Shown here: one piece after another, positions 34,861-44,330 of the stretch
Layout: every line of letters starts with the position of its first letter
Position numbering within the stretch: position 1 is the stretch's first letter
Assembly (NCBI GenBank): GCA_016342415.1
Contig: JAEIOD010000024.1
Span: forward strand, 1 to 64,000
Direction: 5' to 3'
Source of the DNA: Clostridiales bacterium
GTDB lineage: Bacteria > Bacillota > Clostridia > Peptostreptococcales > Acidaminobacteraceae
Length of the DNA: 64,000 bases
Program-made: the position numbers and the translations under genes
The notes under the pieces: model-generated
Seen by the model: the letters and a program-made list of their open reading frames with translations, nothing else
Databases searched by the model: none
Told to the model about the DNA's origin: nothing

Positions 34861-36430
34861 TATGTTATTTAAGTTGGAGATGACTTTATTAAAGAATAAT
34901 GTCATGTCTATTATTAAAAATCCCAAAAGAATCATTACATATGTAATCTATATTGCTTTTATGACGTGGATTGTTTTGAGCAATACAAAAAACTTTTCAA
35001 AGAGTTCTATGAACTTCGATTCGTTTTACAGTTATGCCAGTGGTGGTGTTTTCATCATGTTGTTTATGATGGGCTATGGTTTAACTAAAAAATCCAGCAT
35101 CTATTTTAAGATGAGTGAAATCAATATATTGTTCACCTCGCCGATCGATCAAAGAAAAATTCTGATGTTTACTTTGTTAAAAAGGATACCGGTTTATTTA
35201 TTGACCAGTCTCTATACGTTGATATTCCTGTTGTCTATTGTGATTAATCTTTATCATCCAACAATAGGTGAACTTCTAATTACTTGTTTTGGATATACCA
35301 TGGTATTTTTGATATTAGAACCTCTTGGTTTCTGTATTTTTGCCATTGGTACAAAACTTCAGAAATCAGATATGAATCAACGTATTTTGAAAGTTCTATT
35401 TGTTGTTATAGCGGCTATAGCAGCGATTCAGGTTGTTTTATCTGTTAAGGAGCAAGGTGTTAGTATAGCAACTGTTATGGGTGGACTAGGCAGTGATAAA
35501 CTAAACTGGTTGCCAATTATCGGATGGGGAAAACAGCTGACATTAACAGCGTTATATGGCATCACCCCAATGAGTTATGTGTATTTAACGTTGATGATCG
35601 GGCTATATCTTACATTGGTATTATTGACTTACTTCTTAGGTAACGATTATTATGAAGATGTAATTCAAACCTCTGAAGAAAGAGATGTCATTATAAAAAA
35701 AGCAAAAAGTGGAAAAATACAGTTTGATGGCTTCCATTTTAAAAAGAAAAAGATTAAAGCCAAAGACACACAAAAATATGCAGGTGCAATCTACTGGAAA
35801 CGAAAGTTGATCACGATGAAAACCGATATAAGCGTCTTCTTTTCAATGGAAACCATTCTATGTTTGGTACTGGGGATAGGATCATCATTTTTGATCAATG
35901 GTGAATCACAACCTTACAGTGCTGTTATCGTTACAGGTATATATTTCTATATAAAATTCTTATTCTCTATGAATACAGCTTTGGATCAAGAACTAAAATT
36001 GCATTATTATTATACACTACCTGATACTGCAATTAATAAAATGATTTCAGTGACCAAACTAGACCTTATAAGGTTTTTCATTAATATCTTACTATTGGTT
36101 GTTTCGAATATGATTATAAGTCGGCATATTTCGTTAACATTGGTGTTACTACCGTTTGCAGCAACGATGTTTTATACTATGATGATGATGTCGAGTTTTC
36201 TTATGAAACTGTTTTTTTCAACAGAAGATTTTAATAGATTGCTGGTGATGTTTAAAATGCTTCAAATGATTATTGTATTATTACCATCTATCATTACAAT
36301 GATAATCCTTGGTATCCTTACAGAATCAATTTTCTTTGCACTTCTAGGGAGTTTTATAGTGAATTTAATTTTGACAACTGTTATTTTAGGTATGAGTGAT
36401 GTGCTTTTTAATCGGTTGGAATTAAAATAG
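34847..36430 (+). CDS. ABC exporter permease
   Basis: A 527-residue protein with about 12 membrane helices arranged in two sets separated by a charged cytoplasmic stretch near residues 280-320 (SEERDVIIKKAKSGKIQFDGFHFKKKKIK). It pairs with the overlapping ATPase gene. The size and layout resemble the large exporter permeases of Firmicutes (EcsB/bacitracin-type relatives), but no specific family is certain. Confidence 0.8.
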   Translation: MKSFNMLFKLEMTLLKNNVMSIIKNPKRIITYVIYIAFMTWIVLSNTKNFSKSSMNFDSFYSYASGGVFIMLFMMGYGLTKKSSIYFKMSEINILFTSPIDQRKILMFTLLKRIPVYLLTSLYTLIFLLSIVINLYHPTIGELLITCFGYTMVFLILEPLGFCIFAIGTKLQKSDMNQRILKVLFVVIAAIAAIQVVLSVKEQGVSIATVMGGLGSDKLNWLPIIGWGKQLTLTALYGITPMSYVYLTLMIGLYLTLVLLTYFLGNDYYEDVIQTSEERDVIIKKAKSGKIQFDGFHFKKKKIKAKDTQKYAGAIYWKRKLITMKTDISVFFSMETILCLVLGIGSSFLINGESQPYSAVIVTGIYFYIKFLFSMNTALDQELKLHYYYTLPDTAINKMISVTKLDLIRFFINILLLVVSNMIISRHISLTLVLLPFAATMFYTMMMMSSFLMKLFFSTEDFNRLLVMFKMLQMIIVLLPSIITMIILGILTESIFFALLGSFIVNLILTTVILGMSDVLFNRLELK

Positions 36431-36521
36431 TTTTAATCTGTTTCGGTATCCGATATAATGTATATAAGATCTGTGGATAAATGGTTGAGTATTTAATAAA
36501 ATGAAATAATAGATAAACCTT

Positions 36522-36552
36522 AACCAACTAGAAAATAGTTGGTTGTGTTTAT
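36522..36552 (+). terminator. Probable terminator of the ABC exporter operon
   Basis: AACCAACTA (36522-36530), GAAAA loop, TAGTTGGTT (36536-36544), then a T-rich tail. Confidence 0.65.
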
Positions 36553-36588
36553 TTAACAATGCTAAATGCAATTTTACAGGGGGACAAC

Positions 36589-38112
36589 ATGGGGAATTTA
36601 GATAAAATATTTGAAATGGCAAAAGAGTTTAATGAACTCTCAGTAGAAAGATCACAACTTGCGTGGGTTCAGTATACTGTGGGTTATGATTTTGGTTTAG
36701 AGGCCAGCAATAAAAAAATAAATGATTTTCTACAAGACAAAGAAAGATATGAATTGGTTTTAAAACATAAAAACATGGAATTGGATGATGATGATCGTCG
36801 TCGAATGGAGTTGGTGTTTAAAATATTCGAACCCTATCATAAATCAGATGAAATAAACCAATTGAATGAAGAAATTCAAAAAAAGACCAATGAATTATCA
36901 ATGATCTTAAATACCTTTAGATTCAAGCTAGAGGGTAGAGAAGTGACATCGATAGAACTCACACAGATTTTAAATAATTCAGAAGACAGAGACTTAAGAA
37001 AAAAAGCTTATTTGGCTAAGAATCAGATTAATAAACCAATGATTGATGCCGGTTTCTTGGAGCTTGTGAATATGAGAAAAGAAATTGCCAAGTTAAACGA
37101 GTTTGAGTCGTTTGTTGACCTGAAATTATATCAAGAAGATTTAACACGTGATATTTTTTCAACTTGGAAAGACGAAGTCAGTGAAGTTTTACCAAAAATG
37201 AATCAGAAAAGACAAGCATATGCGATGAAGTTTTTAAATGATGATACAATATTACCCTGGGATGAGTCTTATGTCTCTAATAAAATTGCATCATCACTTT
37301 CTAAAAAAGTGAATATGTTGGAGTATTATACACATGTCTCAAATTTGTTCGAGAAATTTGGATTTAACTTAGAGGACTACAATATCACTTACGATGTCTT
37401 CTCTAGACAAAACAAGTCAGAGTGGGGTTATAATTTCCCGATAGAAATTGCGAAAGATTCAAGAATTTTAGCAAATGTTAAAGATAGATTCTATGAATAT
37501 GGGGTATTATTACATGAAACGGGACATGGGGTTCACTCGTTTTTAAAAAATCCTGATGAAATCTTGATGAATTTAGGTGTTAATGGAATTGTAACGGAAG
37601 GTATAGCGAATTTATTTGGTTCTTTGTTATTGGATGAAACCTTCTTTGGCACATTCTTCGATGAGGATTTAGAAGTGGCAAGAGCAGAATTTAAGGAAAT
37701 CAAAGAATGGAATAAAATGAATGCCCTTAGAACGGTTTCTAGAATATTATTTGACCAGGAGTTCTATCATACTGACAATGAATCTTTAGAAGATGTATAT
37801 GAGATGTATTGGAGAATAAATAGTGAAATTCTTGGTACTGAAAGAGGCGATTACGAGCCACCGTGGGCATTTTTGATACATCATACAACACATCCTATTT
37901 ACTTGCATAATTACTTTATGGGTGATGTGACATGCGAAATGCTTTCTGGTGTATTCAAAGAAAAATACAATGTTAAACGTATTACAGAAAAACCACTTGA
38001 ATTTGGAACTTTTTTATATGAACAAGTTATAAAACCATCAGGACGTTATAACTACAGTGAATTATTTGAACGTATCAGTGGAGAGCCCTTCTCACTGAAA
38101 TACATTAAGTAG
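36589..38112 (+). CDS. Zinc metallopeptidase, M3/M2-like (HEXXH)
   Basis: A 507-residue, mainly helical peptidase. The zinc site HETGH is at residues 309-313 and the third ligand is probably Glu337 in VTEGIANLFGSLL. The layout (long helical N-terminal half, active site at two-thirds, C-terminal helices) resembles the M3 oligoendopeptidases and M2-type relatives, which cut short peptides in the cytoplasm. No signal peptide is seen. AGGGGGACAAC precedes ATG 36589. It lies directly upstream of hgcA with only a hairpin between. Confidence 0.8.
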   Translation: MGNLDKIFEMAKEFNELSVERSQLAWVQYTVGYDFGLEASNKKINDFLQDKERYELVLKHKNMELDDDDRRRMELVFKIFEPYHKSDEINQLNEEIQKKTNELSMILNTFRFKLEGREVTSIELTQILNNSEDRDLRKKAYLAKNQINKPMIDAGFLELVNMRKEIAKLNEFESFVDLKLYQEDLTRDIFSTWKDEVSEVLPKMNQKRQAYAMKFLNDDTILPWDESYVSNKIASSLSKKVNMLEYYTHVSNLFEKFGFNLEDYNITYDVFSRQNKSEWGYNFPIEIAKDSRILANVKDRFYEYGVLLHETGHGVHSFLKNPDEILMNLGVNGIVTEGIANLFGSLLLDETFFGTFFDEDLEVARAEFKEIKEWNKMNALRTVSRILFDQEFYHTDNESLEDVYEMYWRINSEILGTERGDYEPPWAFLIHHTTHPIYLHNYFMGDVTCEMLSGVFKEKYNVKRITEKPLEFGTFLYEQVIKPSGRYNYSELFERISGEPFSLKYIK

Positions 38113-38116
38113 TTAT

Positions 38117-38141
38117 GGGCATCTCTTAGAGATGCCTTTTA
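38117..38141 (+). terminator. Terminator-like hairpin right before hgcA
   Basis: GGCATCTC (38118-38125), TTA loop, GAGATGCC (38129-38136), then TTTT. Only a few bases separate it from the hgcA ribosome site (AAGGAGAT), leaving no room for a promoter between. Confidence 0.75.
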
Positions 38142-38154
38142 AAAAGGAGATCAT

Positions 38155-39225
38155 ATGTTAGAAACAAAAAAATGCTGAGATGTTGACGTAAAAGCATCAA
38201 GTTTTGATGATAAAAGTATCATGTTTGAAGTTGCAGCACTGCACCACGAAAATGTATCTAACGAAAGGATGGAACATGCATTAGAAGGCATGTATATGAA
38301 GTCCAAATTGTCATTTAATGATACGATTTCAAGTATAGGTGTTAGATTTGGAATTAATCGAGATAATTATATGGTTAAACCTGGATTATATGCCCTTGGT
38401 CAACCGACAAGAGACTCGGATATCGTTGTGACATGTAATTATAAATTAACAGTAGACCGTGTTAGATCAACCCTAAAAGGGGACTATTGGCTTTTAATTA
38501 TTGATACAAAAGGCATTAATGTATGGTGTGCTGCGGGTAAAGGCAGTTTTGGTACAGCAGAGTTGATTTATGCGATTGATAATTACAATTTAAAAGAATA
38601 TGCATCTCAGAAACGCTTGATTTTGCCACAACTATCAGCGCCAGGGATACAAAGTCATTTGGTCACAAAAGTAACCGGCTATCAGATTATTTTTGGTACA
38701 GTTAGAATAGAAGATTTAGAGACCTTTATAAATCTTGATTATAAATCTTCTAAAGAAATGAAGGAAGTCACTTTTAAATTAAAGGATAGAATGATTTTAA
38801 CCCCACTAGAAGTCATCAGATCATGGAAAATAGTTTTACCGGTTCTGTTATTGGTTCTGATCTTACCGTTTATGAATTATAACCATTTAATAATGGTGAT
38901 GTTATCTATTGTATCAGGGGCTATTGTATTTCCAATGATCTTACCAGTTAGAGCTTATAATATGTTTTATAAAAATGGTATTTTAATAAGTTTGGCGATC
39001 AATGGATTTGTCGCTATCAATCATCTCTCTTTCTTTATGGTGGGATGGTATGTCCTTTGTAGTGCTTATTCAGGTTATTTAGCGCTCAATTATACTGGGT
39101 CTACAACTTTTACTTCTCTTTCAGGTGTTAAAAAGGAGATGGAAGAAGGGATACCGGTTTTAAGTGTACTCGGTATCATTTCGGGTGTGTTGATTGTGCT
39201 TGGTTTGATGGAGGTAATCCTATGA
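38155..39225 (+). CDS. hgcA: HgcA, corrinoid protein for mercury methylation; probable selenoprotein
   Basis: HgcA carries a methyl group on a cobalamin and passes it to Hg(II). The corrinoid-binding signature NVWCAAGKGSFGT is intact, with Cys125 as the expected cobalt ligand, followed by LPQLSAPG and, from about residue 225, a C-terminal membrane domain of about five helices. The strong ribosome site AAGGAGAT precedes ATG 38155, but codon 8 is TGA (38176-38178), read here as selenocysteine after Cys7 (MLETKKC-U-DVDVK). The frame then runs open to 39225, giving 356 residues. The next ATG (38221) has no ribosome site. A CATCAA/TTGATG hairpin with a G-starting loop lies 22 bases after the TGA, as in a bacterial SECIS. 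The host reads UGA in grdA and grdH. Alternatives are a sequencing error for a Cys codon or re-initiation at 38221. HgcA identity is firm; the selenocysteine is inferred. Confidence 0.85.
38195..38209 (+). promoter_or_regulatory. Candidate SECIS hairpin in hgcA
   Basis: CATCAA (38195-38200), loop GTT, TTGATG (38204-38209): a perfect 6-bp stem whose loop begins with G, 22 bases after the in-frame TGA. The size matches the grdH element at 3337-3351. Confidence 0.5.
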
Positions 39226-39503
39226 GATATCTAGATAATGTAGTCACGCTTTCATTTACTAGAAGTAAATGTATTGAGTGTATGAGATGTATTGAAGTTT
39301 GTCCTCGCCAGGTGTTTGTGATGAAAAATACAATAAAACTTGATGAGAAAGACAAATGTATAGAATGTGGTGCATGTCAGATGAATTGTCCGACTGGAGC
39401 GATAACAGTTGATGCGGGTGTTGGGTGTGCATCAGCGATTATTACGAGTTATCTAAAAAAGTCAAAGTTCTTAAGTCGTTTCATTAAAAATGACTGTTGT
39501 TAA
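39222..39503 (+). CDS. hgcB: HgcB, ferredoxin partner for mercury methylation
   Basis: A 93-residue ferredoxin with two CXXCXXCXXXC clusters (Cys17-27 and Cys46-56), the extra conserved Cys69 in VGCASAI, and the vicinal pair Cys92-Cys93 at the very C-terminus that is typical of HgcB and thought to handle Hg(II). It reduces the corrinoid of HgcA. The start overlaps the hgcA stop (ATGA), so the two are translated together. Its last 20 bases overlap the convergent thpR gene. Confidence 0.95.
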   Translation: MRYLDNVVTLSFTRSKCIECMRCIEVCPRQVFVMKNTIKLDEKDKCIECGACQMNCPTGAITVDAGVGCASAIITSYLKKSKFLSRFIKNDCC

Positions 39504-40020
39504 AAAACTTCTGATATATCGGTTCATAAGTCAATCTGTCATGAACTCTATGGCTATGCATTAAAGCCACCGATTCAACTTCTAAAATGAGTGGGGGCAA
39601 AATGAATTCTTCTAATGATTGACTGAGTAAGACTTGTCGACCTATGGTAATATGGGCTTGGTATTTTCTTTTGTCGTACTCTATATCATAAGTACTCATC
39701 AAGAGGTGTAAATTTTCCACCAGTTGATTGAGTATTACATTTTTTTCTAATCCGAGCCATAGTATGGCTCTATTTTTTTTAGGAAAAGTCCCTGCATGAA
39801 CAACCTTCAAAACCGGTTTTGAAAGAGGCAGTTCATCAAGAATGTTTTCGTAAATATGCAAATCAGATATTTTGATATCACCAATGAACTCCAATGTTAA
39901 ATGAAGGTTATCGGTTTCTATAAATTTGCCTTTTAAGGTATGATTGATTAGTGTATCTCTGTATAAAGCTAATTTTTCCTTGGACTCTCTTTTAAATGTT
40001 ATGGCATAAAATACTCTCAT
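39484..40020 (-). CDS. thpR: RNA 2',3'-cyclic phosphodiesterase (ThpR/LigT family)
   Basis: A 178-residue 2H-phosphoesterase with both catalytic HXTX motifs, HLTL (in DNLHLTLEFIG) and HITI (in QAHITIGR). The family opens 2',3'-cyclic phosphates on RNA ends. GGAGGT precedes ATG 40020; the open frame 12 bases further up covers the ribosome site. It converges on hgcB with a 20-base overlap and no obvious terminator. Confidence 0.9.
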   Translation of the reverse strand: MRVFYAITFKRESKEKLALYRDTLINHTLKGKFIETDNLHLTLEFIGDIKISDLHIYENILDELPLSKPVLKVVHAGTFPKKNRAILWLGLEKNVILNQLVENLHLLMSTYDIEYDKRKYQAHITIGRQVLLSQSLEEFILPPLILEVESVALMHSHRVHDRLTYEPIYQKFFNNSHF

Positions 40021-40085
40021 ATGAACCTCCATATTCTATTATATCATCAGTAATTCAGAAAAATTAAGTTTTTTTATTTAAAGTA

Positions 40086-40114
40086 TTGACTATTTATGCG
40101 CGAGTATGTATAAT
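40086..40114 (+). promoter_or_regulatory. Promoter of the argGH T-box transcript
   Basis: TTGACT (40086-40091), 17-base spacer, TATAAT (40109-40114): near-consensus sigma-A promoter. Confidence 0.85.
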
Positions 40115-40129
40115 TACTTTCAAATAAAG

Positions 40130-40412
40130 GAAATGCGTAAATAAAAGGATAATGTACTGAATAACGTACAGCGAGCTAGGGATGGTGTGAGCCTAGTCAA
40201 TGTTTGATAGTATTGAGAACCTTTTGGAGCAGCTTGTAAGAAAATAAGTAAGACAAGCCGGGTGTCCGCCGTTAAAAGGAATAGGTATCGATTTATCCGT
40301 ACTGAAAGAGAGAGCATTAGCTAATTTGGGTGGCACCGCGGTTTATATCGTCCCAAGTATGGATTAGAGTTCTGTATAAATATCCATAAGGGGTATTTTT
40401 TTATTTTTTTGG
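40130..40412 (+). ncRNA. T-box riboswitch upstream of argG
   Basis: The conserved antiterminator element GGGTGGCACCGCGG is at 40328-40341, and an intrinsic terminator follows (TATGGAT paired with ATCCATA, ending GGGGTATTTTTTT near 40390-40403). Stem I appears to close with AAAAGG (40144-40149) and CCTTTT (about 40220-40225). T-boxes read the charging of one tRNA; arginine is expected from the genes, but I could not settle the specifier codon by eye. Confidence 0.9.
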
Positions 40413-40421
40413 AGGTGACGT

Positions 40422-41693
40422 ATGAAAAAGGTCGTATTAGCTTACTCAGGTGGTTTAGATACATCTGTAATTTTGAAGTGGTTGGAAGTTGAAAAGGATT
40501 ATGAAGTCATTGCAGTTTGTATAGATGTAGGACAAAAAGAAGATTACGAAGTGGTTTCAAAGAAAGCTTTAGCTGTTGGTGCTAAAAAAGTTTATATTGT
40601 AGATGCAACTGAAAGTTTTGTAGACCAGTTTGTTTTCCAAGGTATTAAAGCGGGAGCCATATATGAGTCAAAGTATTTATTAGGTACAGCATATGCTAGA
40701 CCTTTAATAGCAGAAAAATTGGTTGAAATAGCTGAGTTAGAAGGCGCAGAAGCCATCGCTCATGGTGCAACCGGAAAAGGAAACGATCAAGTGAGATTTG
40801 AAGCGGGTATCATTGCACTTGCACCACATATAAAGATTATAGCACCATGGCGTGAATGGACATTGAAATCTAGAGAAGATTGCATTGAATATGCAAAAAA
40901 ATACAATATACCTTTGAATGTTACAAAAAAGAATATTTACTCGAGAGATGAAAATCTATTTCACATCAGTCATGAAGGTGGCAATTTGGAGGACCCGTGG
41001 TCGTCACATGAGGAAGATGTTTACAAATGGGTTAAACCGCTTGCACAAACACCTGATATTCCAGAAGTAATCACCGTTACTTTTGAAAAAGGTATACCCG
41101 TTTCAATCAATGATGAAAATATGATGGGCAAGACTTTGTTAAAGACTTTAAATGATATGGGTAGTATTCATCATGTTGGTGTCATTGATATCGTGGAGAA
41201 TCGATTGGTAGGCATGAAATCAAGAGGTGTGTATGAAACGCCAGGAGGCACTATTTTACACGAAGCACATCAAGCGCTTGAAAACTTAGTACTTGATAGA
41301 GCAACGATGAAAACGAAAAAAATGGTGACAACGATTTATTCTGATTTGATTTATGATGGTCTTTGGTTTTCACCACTTAAGTTTTCGCTGGATGCATTTA
41401 TAAACAAAACGCAGGAAGTAGTAAGCGGTAAAGTTAAATTAACTTTATTCAAAGGTCAGGTAAGCGCCATTGCATCAACCTCTGAGAACTCATTGTATGA
41501 TATGGAGTATGTGACATTTGGAGAAGACGATGTCTACAATCAGAAGGATGCTGAAGGTTTTATCAACTTATTTACACTGCCATTAAAAATGAGTCAGATA
41601 AAGCAAAGCGAATTTTATAAAACAGGGCATTCAGATGCCAAGATAATGGTTTATGAGGAGGTAAAAAATGAAGGCATGGCAGGGGCGCTTTAG
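40422..41693 (+). CDS. argG: Argininosuccinate synthase
   Basis: A 423-residue enzyme that joins citrulline and aspartate with ATP. The ATP-binding loop [15 protein letters not shown] opens the protein; [12 protein letters not shown] and APWREW are family blocks. It is about 20 residues longer than usual because the C-terminus runs into the start of argH, with a 26-base overlap. A T-box leader controls the argGH transcript. Ribosome site GGAGGTGACGT. No other arginine-synthesis gene is in the window. Confidence 0.95.
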   Translation: MKKVVLAYSGGLDTSVILKWLEVEKDYEVIAVCIDVGQKEDYEVVSKKALAVGAKKVYIVDATESFVDQFVFQGIKAGAIYESKYLLGTAYARPLIAEKLVEIAELEGAEAIAHGATGKGNDQVRFEAGIIALAPHIKIIAPWREWTLKSREDCIEYAKKYNIPLNVTKKNIYSRDENLFHISHEGGNLEDPWSSHEEDVYKWVKPLAQTPDIPEVITVTFEKGIPVSINDENMMGKTLLKTLNDMGSIHHVGVIDIVENRLVGMKSRGVYETPGGTILHEAHQALENLVLDRATMKTKKMVTTIYSDLIYDGLWFSPLKFSLDAFINKTQEVVSGKVKLTLFKGQVSAIASTSENSLYDMEYVTFGEDDVYNQKDAEGFINLFTLPLKMSQIKQSEFYKTGHSDAKIMVYEEVKNEGMAGAL

Positions 41694-43059
41694 TGAAAAA
41701 ACGGATGTGTTGATGGAAGTATTTAACGCTTCCATCCCATATGATCAAAAATTATGTCTTGAGGACATTGAAGGGTCCGTGGCACATATACAGATGTTGA
41801 CTAAAATTCGGATTCTTTCAGAATCCGAATGTGATCAGCTTTTAGAAGCGCTTGTTCAGATAAAAACTGATTTTATTGAGGGGAACTTATCTTTCGAGTT
41901 ATCCGATGAAGATATTCATATGTGTATAGAAAGACAGCTTACTGAGAAATTGGGTGATTTAGCAAAAAAAATGCATACAGCCAGAAGTAGAAATGATCAA
42001 GTCGCTACTGACTTGAGATTGTATGTGAAGTATGCCATTCATAGAATTAAAGAAGAGTTAAAAAATGTGATGTCAACTTTAATCAAGTTAACTGAACAAC
42101 ACGGGGAGTTGATTTTGCCTGGAATGACCCATCTGCAGAAAGCTCAACCCATACTTTTAGGATTCCATTTGAATGCTTATGTCCATATGTTCAAACGAGA
42201 TATTGAACGATTAGACGATGTGCTAAAACGTACACTTGTATTACCACTTGGTTCTGGTGCTTTATCAGGGACCAATTATGAAACTGATAGAGAGTTTATG
42301 AAAGAGAAGTTGGGATTTCTAGAAGTATCAGGTAATGCACTCGATGCGGTAAGTGATAGAGACTTTGTTATTGAAATGAACAGTGTGTTGGCCATTGTCA
42401 TGATGCATTACAGTCGATTATCTGAAGACTTAATTGTGTGGAATACTCAAGCATTTGATTTTATAACCATATCAGATGCCTTCTCTACAGGATCTAGTTT
42501 AATGCCACAGAAAAAAAATCCGGACGCTTGTGAACTGGCAAGGGGAAAAACAGGTAGAGTTTATGGTAATCTAATGAACATTCTCACAGTTATGAAAGGT
42601 TTATCTCTTTCATATAATAAAGATATGCAAGAGGATAAGGAAGGATTGTTTGACAGTGTTGAAACCGTAGAAATAGTGTCAAAGGTTTACAATAAAATGT
42701 TAGAATCCATCACATTTAATGTTGATAATATGTCAAAAGCGACAGAATCGGGCTTTTTAAATGCGACAGAACTCGCGGATTATTTGGTCTCTAAAAATAT
42801 ACCTTTTAGAGATGCTCATCATATCACAGGTGCCGTTGTAAAATATTGTATCGATCAATCTGTAGGGCTTATGGGGCTTGATTTGAAAACGTATCAAAGA
42901 TACTCGCCGCTTATAGAAATGGATGTCTATGATTGTCTATCGTGTGAAGTGGCGATAAAAAACAAAAAATCATATGGTTCTACAAGTTATTTGGAAGTTA
43001 AAGCAGATACGAAACGCCTGGGAGAGTGGCTGTTTAATTCTTTTACTGATTCTTTGTAA
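41668..43059 (+). CDS. argH: Argininosuccinate lyase
   Basis: A 463-residue lyase that splits argininosuccinate into arginine and fumarate. The superfamily signature [12 protein letters not shown] is complete, as are [17 protein letters not shown] and [22 protein letters not shown] precedes the ATG, which lies inside the end of argG. Together the two genes turn citrulline into arginine. Confidence 0.95.
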   Translation: MKAWQGRFSEKTDVLMEVFNASIPYDQKLCLEDIEGSVAHIQMLTKIRILSESECDQLLEALVQIKTDFIEGNLSFELSDEDIHMCIERQLTEKLGDLAKKMHTARSRNDQVATDLRLYVKYAIHRIKEELKNVMSTLIKLTEQHGELILPGMTHLQKAQPILLGFHLNAYVHMFKRDIERLDDVLKRTLVLPLGSGALSGTNYETDREFMKEKLGFLEVSGNALDAVSDRDFVIEMNSVLAIVMMHYSRLSEDLIVWNTQAFDFITISDAFSTGSSLMPQKKNPDACELARGKTGRVYGNLMNILTVMKGLSLSYNKDMQEDKEGLFDSVETVEIVSKVYNKMLESITFNVDNMSKATESGFLNATELADYLVSKNIPFRDAHHITGAVVKYCIDQSVGLMGLDLKTYQRYSPLIEMDVYDCLSCEVAIKNKKSYGSTSYLEVKADTKRLGEWLFNSFTDSL

Positions 43060-43096
43060 TTTTTTTATTTCATGGTATATTTATCATGGAGGCCTT

Positions 43097-43759
43097 ATGA
43101 AAACAGTTGGATTAATGGGTAGTTTGGATTACAAAATAACAATCAAATATTTGGATGCTTTGAACCGTCAACTTGCTTTGGATATAGGACCGCAGCATTC
43201 ACTTAAAAGTATGGTTTATAACTTTGATAAAAGTGAGTTGTCTATAAAAAAAAATAGAGCACATTATCTGAAAGAAGTTATTTATCATGCTGATGTACTC
43301 AGACAATCAGGTGCAGACTTATTGGTATTGTGTGAGGAATCAATGCATGAGATTGTAAAAGATATTAGAAGAAATACCAGTATTCCAGTTGTGCATATAG
43401 GTGAAGTTTTAGGTCGAGAAATAAAAGCTTCTCATATTAGTAAAGTACTAGTAATCGGCTCAAGAGATTCTATGCAATCCGATGTTTATATTCATGCGCT
43501 CAATAGAGCTGGCATACAAGTCGCAGTACCGGATATCAAACTCATTAATGACATTGATGAGTTATTAGAAGATGATGAAGCCTGTAAGATAAGACTTATC
43601 AGTATAATCGAATCCTTCAGAATGCGGGGGGTATCGGGTGTGGTTTTCTGTCATCCAAGACTTAACGAACTAATTGATCCTTCAGAACTCAGTATGACCG
43701 TTTTTGATAGTTTTGAAATTCATGTAAAAAACATTGTTAAAGAAATAGGTATTGGCTAA
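43097..43759 (+). CDS. Aspartate/glutamate racemase-like protein
   Basis: A 220-residue protein of the Asp/Glu/hydantoin racemase fold (MKTVGLMGSLDYKITIKYLDALN, SGADLLVLCEESMHEI, IPVVHIGEVLGREI, GVSGVVFCHPRLNELI). The two catalytic cysteines usually found in CNTXH and GCTE contexts are each shifted one position towards the N-terminus here and the flanking motif residues are lost (CEESMH and CHPRL). It may be a divergent racemase or an altered enzyme. ATG 43097 follows GGAGG; an open frame from 42974 overlaps argH and is not used. It probably shares the argGH transcript, 37 bases on. Confidence 0.7.
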   Translation: MKTVGLMGSLDYKITIKYLDALNRQLALDIGPQHSLKSMVYNFDKSELSIKKNRAHYLKEVIYHADVLRQSGADLLVLCEESMHEIVKDIRRNTSIPVVHIGEVLGREIKASHISKVLVIGSRDSMQSDVYIHALNRAGIQVAVPDIKLINDIDELLEDDEACKIRLISIIESFRMRGVSGVVFCHPRLNELIDPSELSMTVFDSFEIHVKNIVKEIGIG

Positions 43760-43772
43760 GCCGATACCTATT
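43744..43772. terminator. Bidirectional hairpin after the racemase-like gene
   Basis: AATAGGTATTGGC (43744-43756) pairs with GCCGATACCTATT (43760-43772) with one G-U pair; the TAA stop is the loop. It also covers the stop of the convergent chromate-transporter gene. T-tails are weak. Confidence 0.6.
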
Positions 43773-44322
43773 AAAAATATATTGAGAAATAACCGAGTAA
43801 TCCAGCAATGCCTATTAATATAATGGGATGCATCTTTTTCATCATTGCTATGATCAGAACAGTAATGGTGATTATAAAGGTTTCAAAATTAAATGAACTG
43901 CCTTCTACGTGACCACCAACTAAAATTGTAGACCTGGCCATAATCAGTGCTGATGAAAGGATCAAACCAGCAATAACCGGGCGAATTCCAAGAAAAATAT
44001 GTTTTGTAATGGGATGGTCATTGTATTTGAAGAAAATGCCTGAAATAAATAGAATCAGTAATAGAGAGGGCATTGCAACCCCTAAAGTTGCAAATACAGA
44101 ACCCCATACTCCTGCAGTTTTATAACCGACAAACGTTGCTGCATTGACTGCTATTGGGCCGGGTGTCATTTCTGCTATCCCGATAATCTGTACAAATTCT
44201 TCCTGCAGAAGCCAACCTTTTTTAGTTATGACATCTGAAATCAATGGAATCATCGCATAACCTCCACCGAAACTGAATAAACCTATTCTGAAGAAAGATA
44301 TAAAAAGTTCAATTAAAATCAT
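43771..44322 (-). CDS. Chromate transporter family protein, half-size (second of a pair)
   Basis: A 183-residue membrane protein with about five helices and the ChrA half-domain marks FSFGGGYAMIPLI and MTPGPIAVNAATFVGYK. In many bacteria ChrA is a fused pair; here it is two short genes, as is common in Firmicutes, and the halves should form a heterodimer with opposite topology. Members export chromate or other anions; the real substrate is uncertain. It follows the partner gene by eight bases. Confidence 0.9.
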   Translation of the reverse strand: MILIELFISFFRIGLFSFGGGYAMIPLISDVITKKGWLLQEEFVQIIGIAEMTPGPIAVNAATFVGYKTAGVWGSVFATLGVAMPSLLLILFISGIFFKYNDHPITKHIFLGIRPVIAGLILSSALIMARSTILVGGHVEGSSFNFETFIITITVLIIAMMKKMHPIILIGIAGLLGYFSIYF

Positions 44323-44330
44323 ACCTTACC

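Noticed and set aside
38221..39225. hgcA starting at ATG 38221
   Set aside because: No ribosome site precedes it, whereas a strong one precedes the in-frame ATG at 38155; kept only as an alternative explanation.
42974..43759. Long racemase-like gene starting inside argH
   Set aside because: The first 41 codons overlap argH in another frame and have no family resemblance; GGAGG marks the start at 43097.
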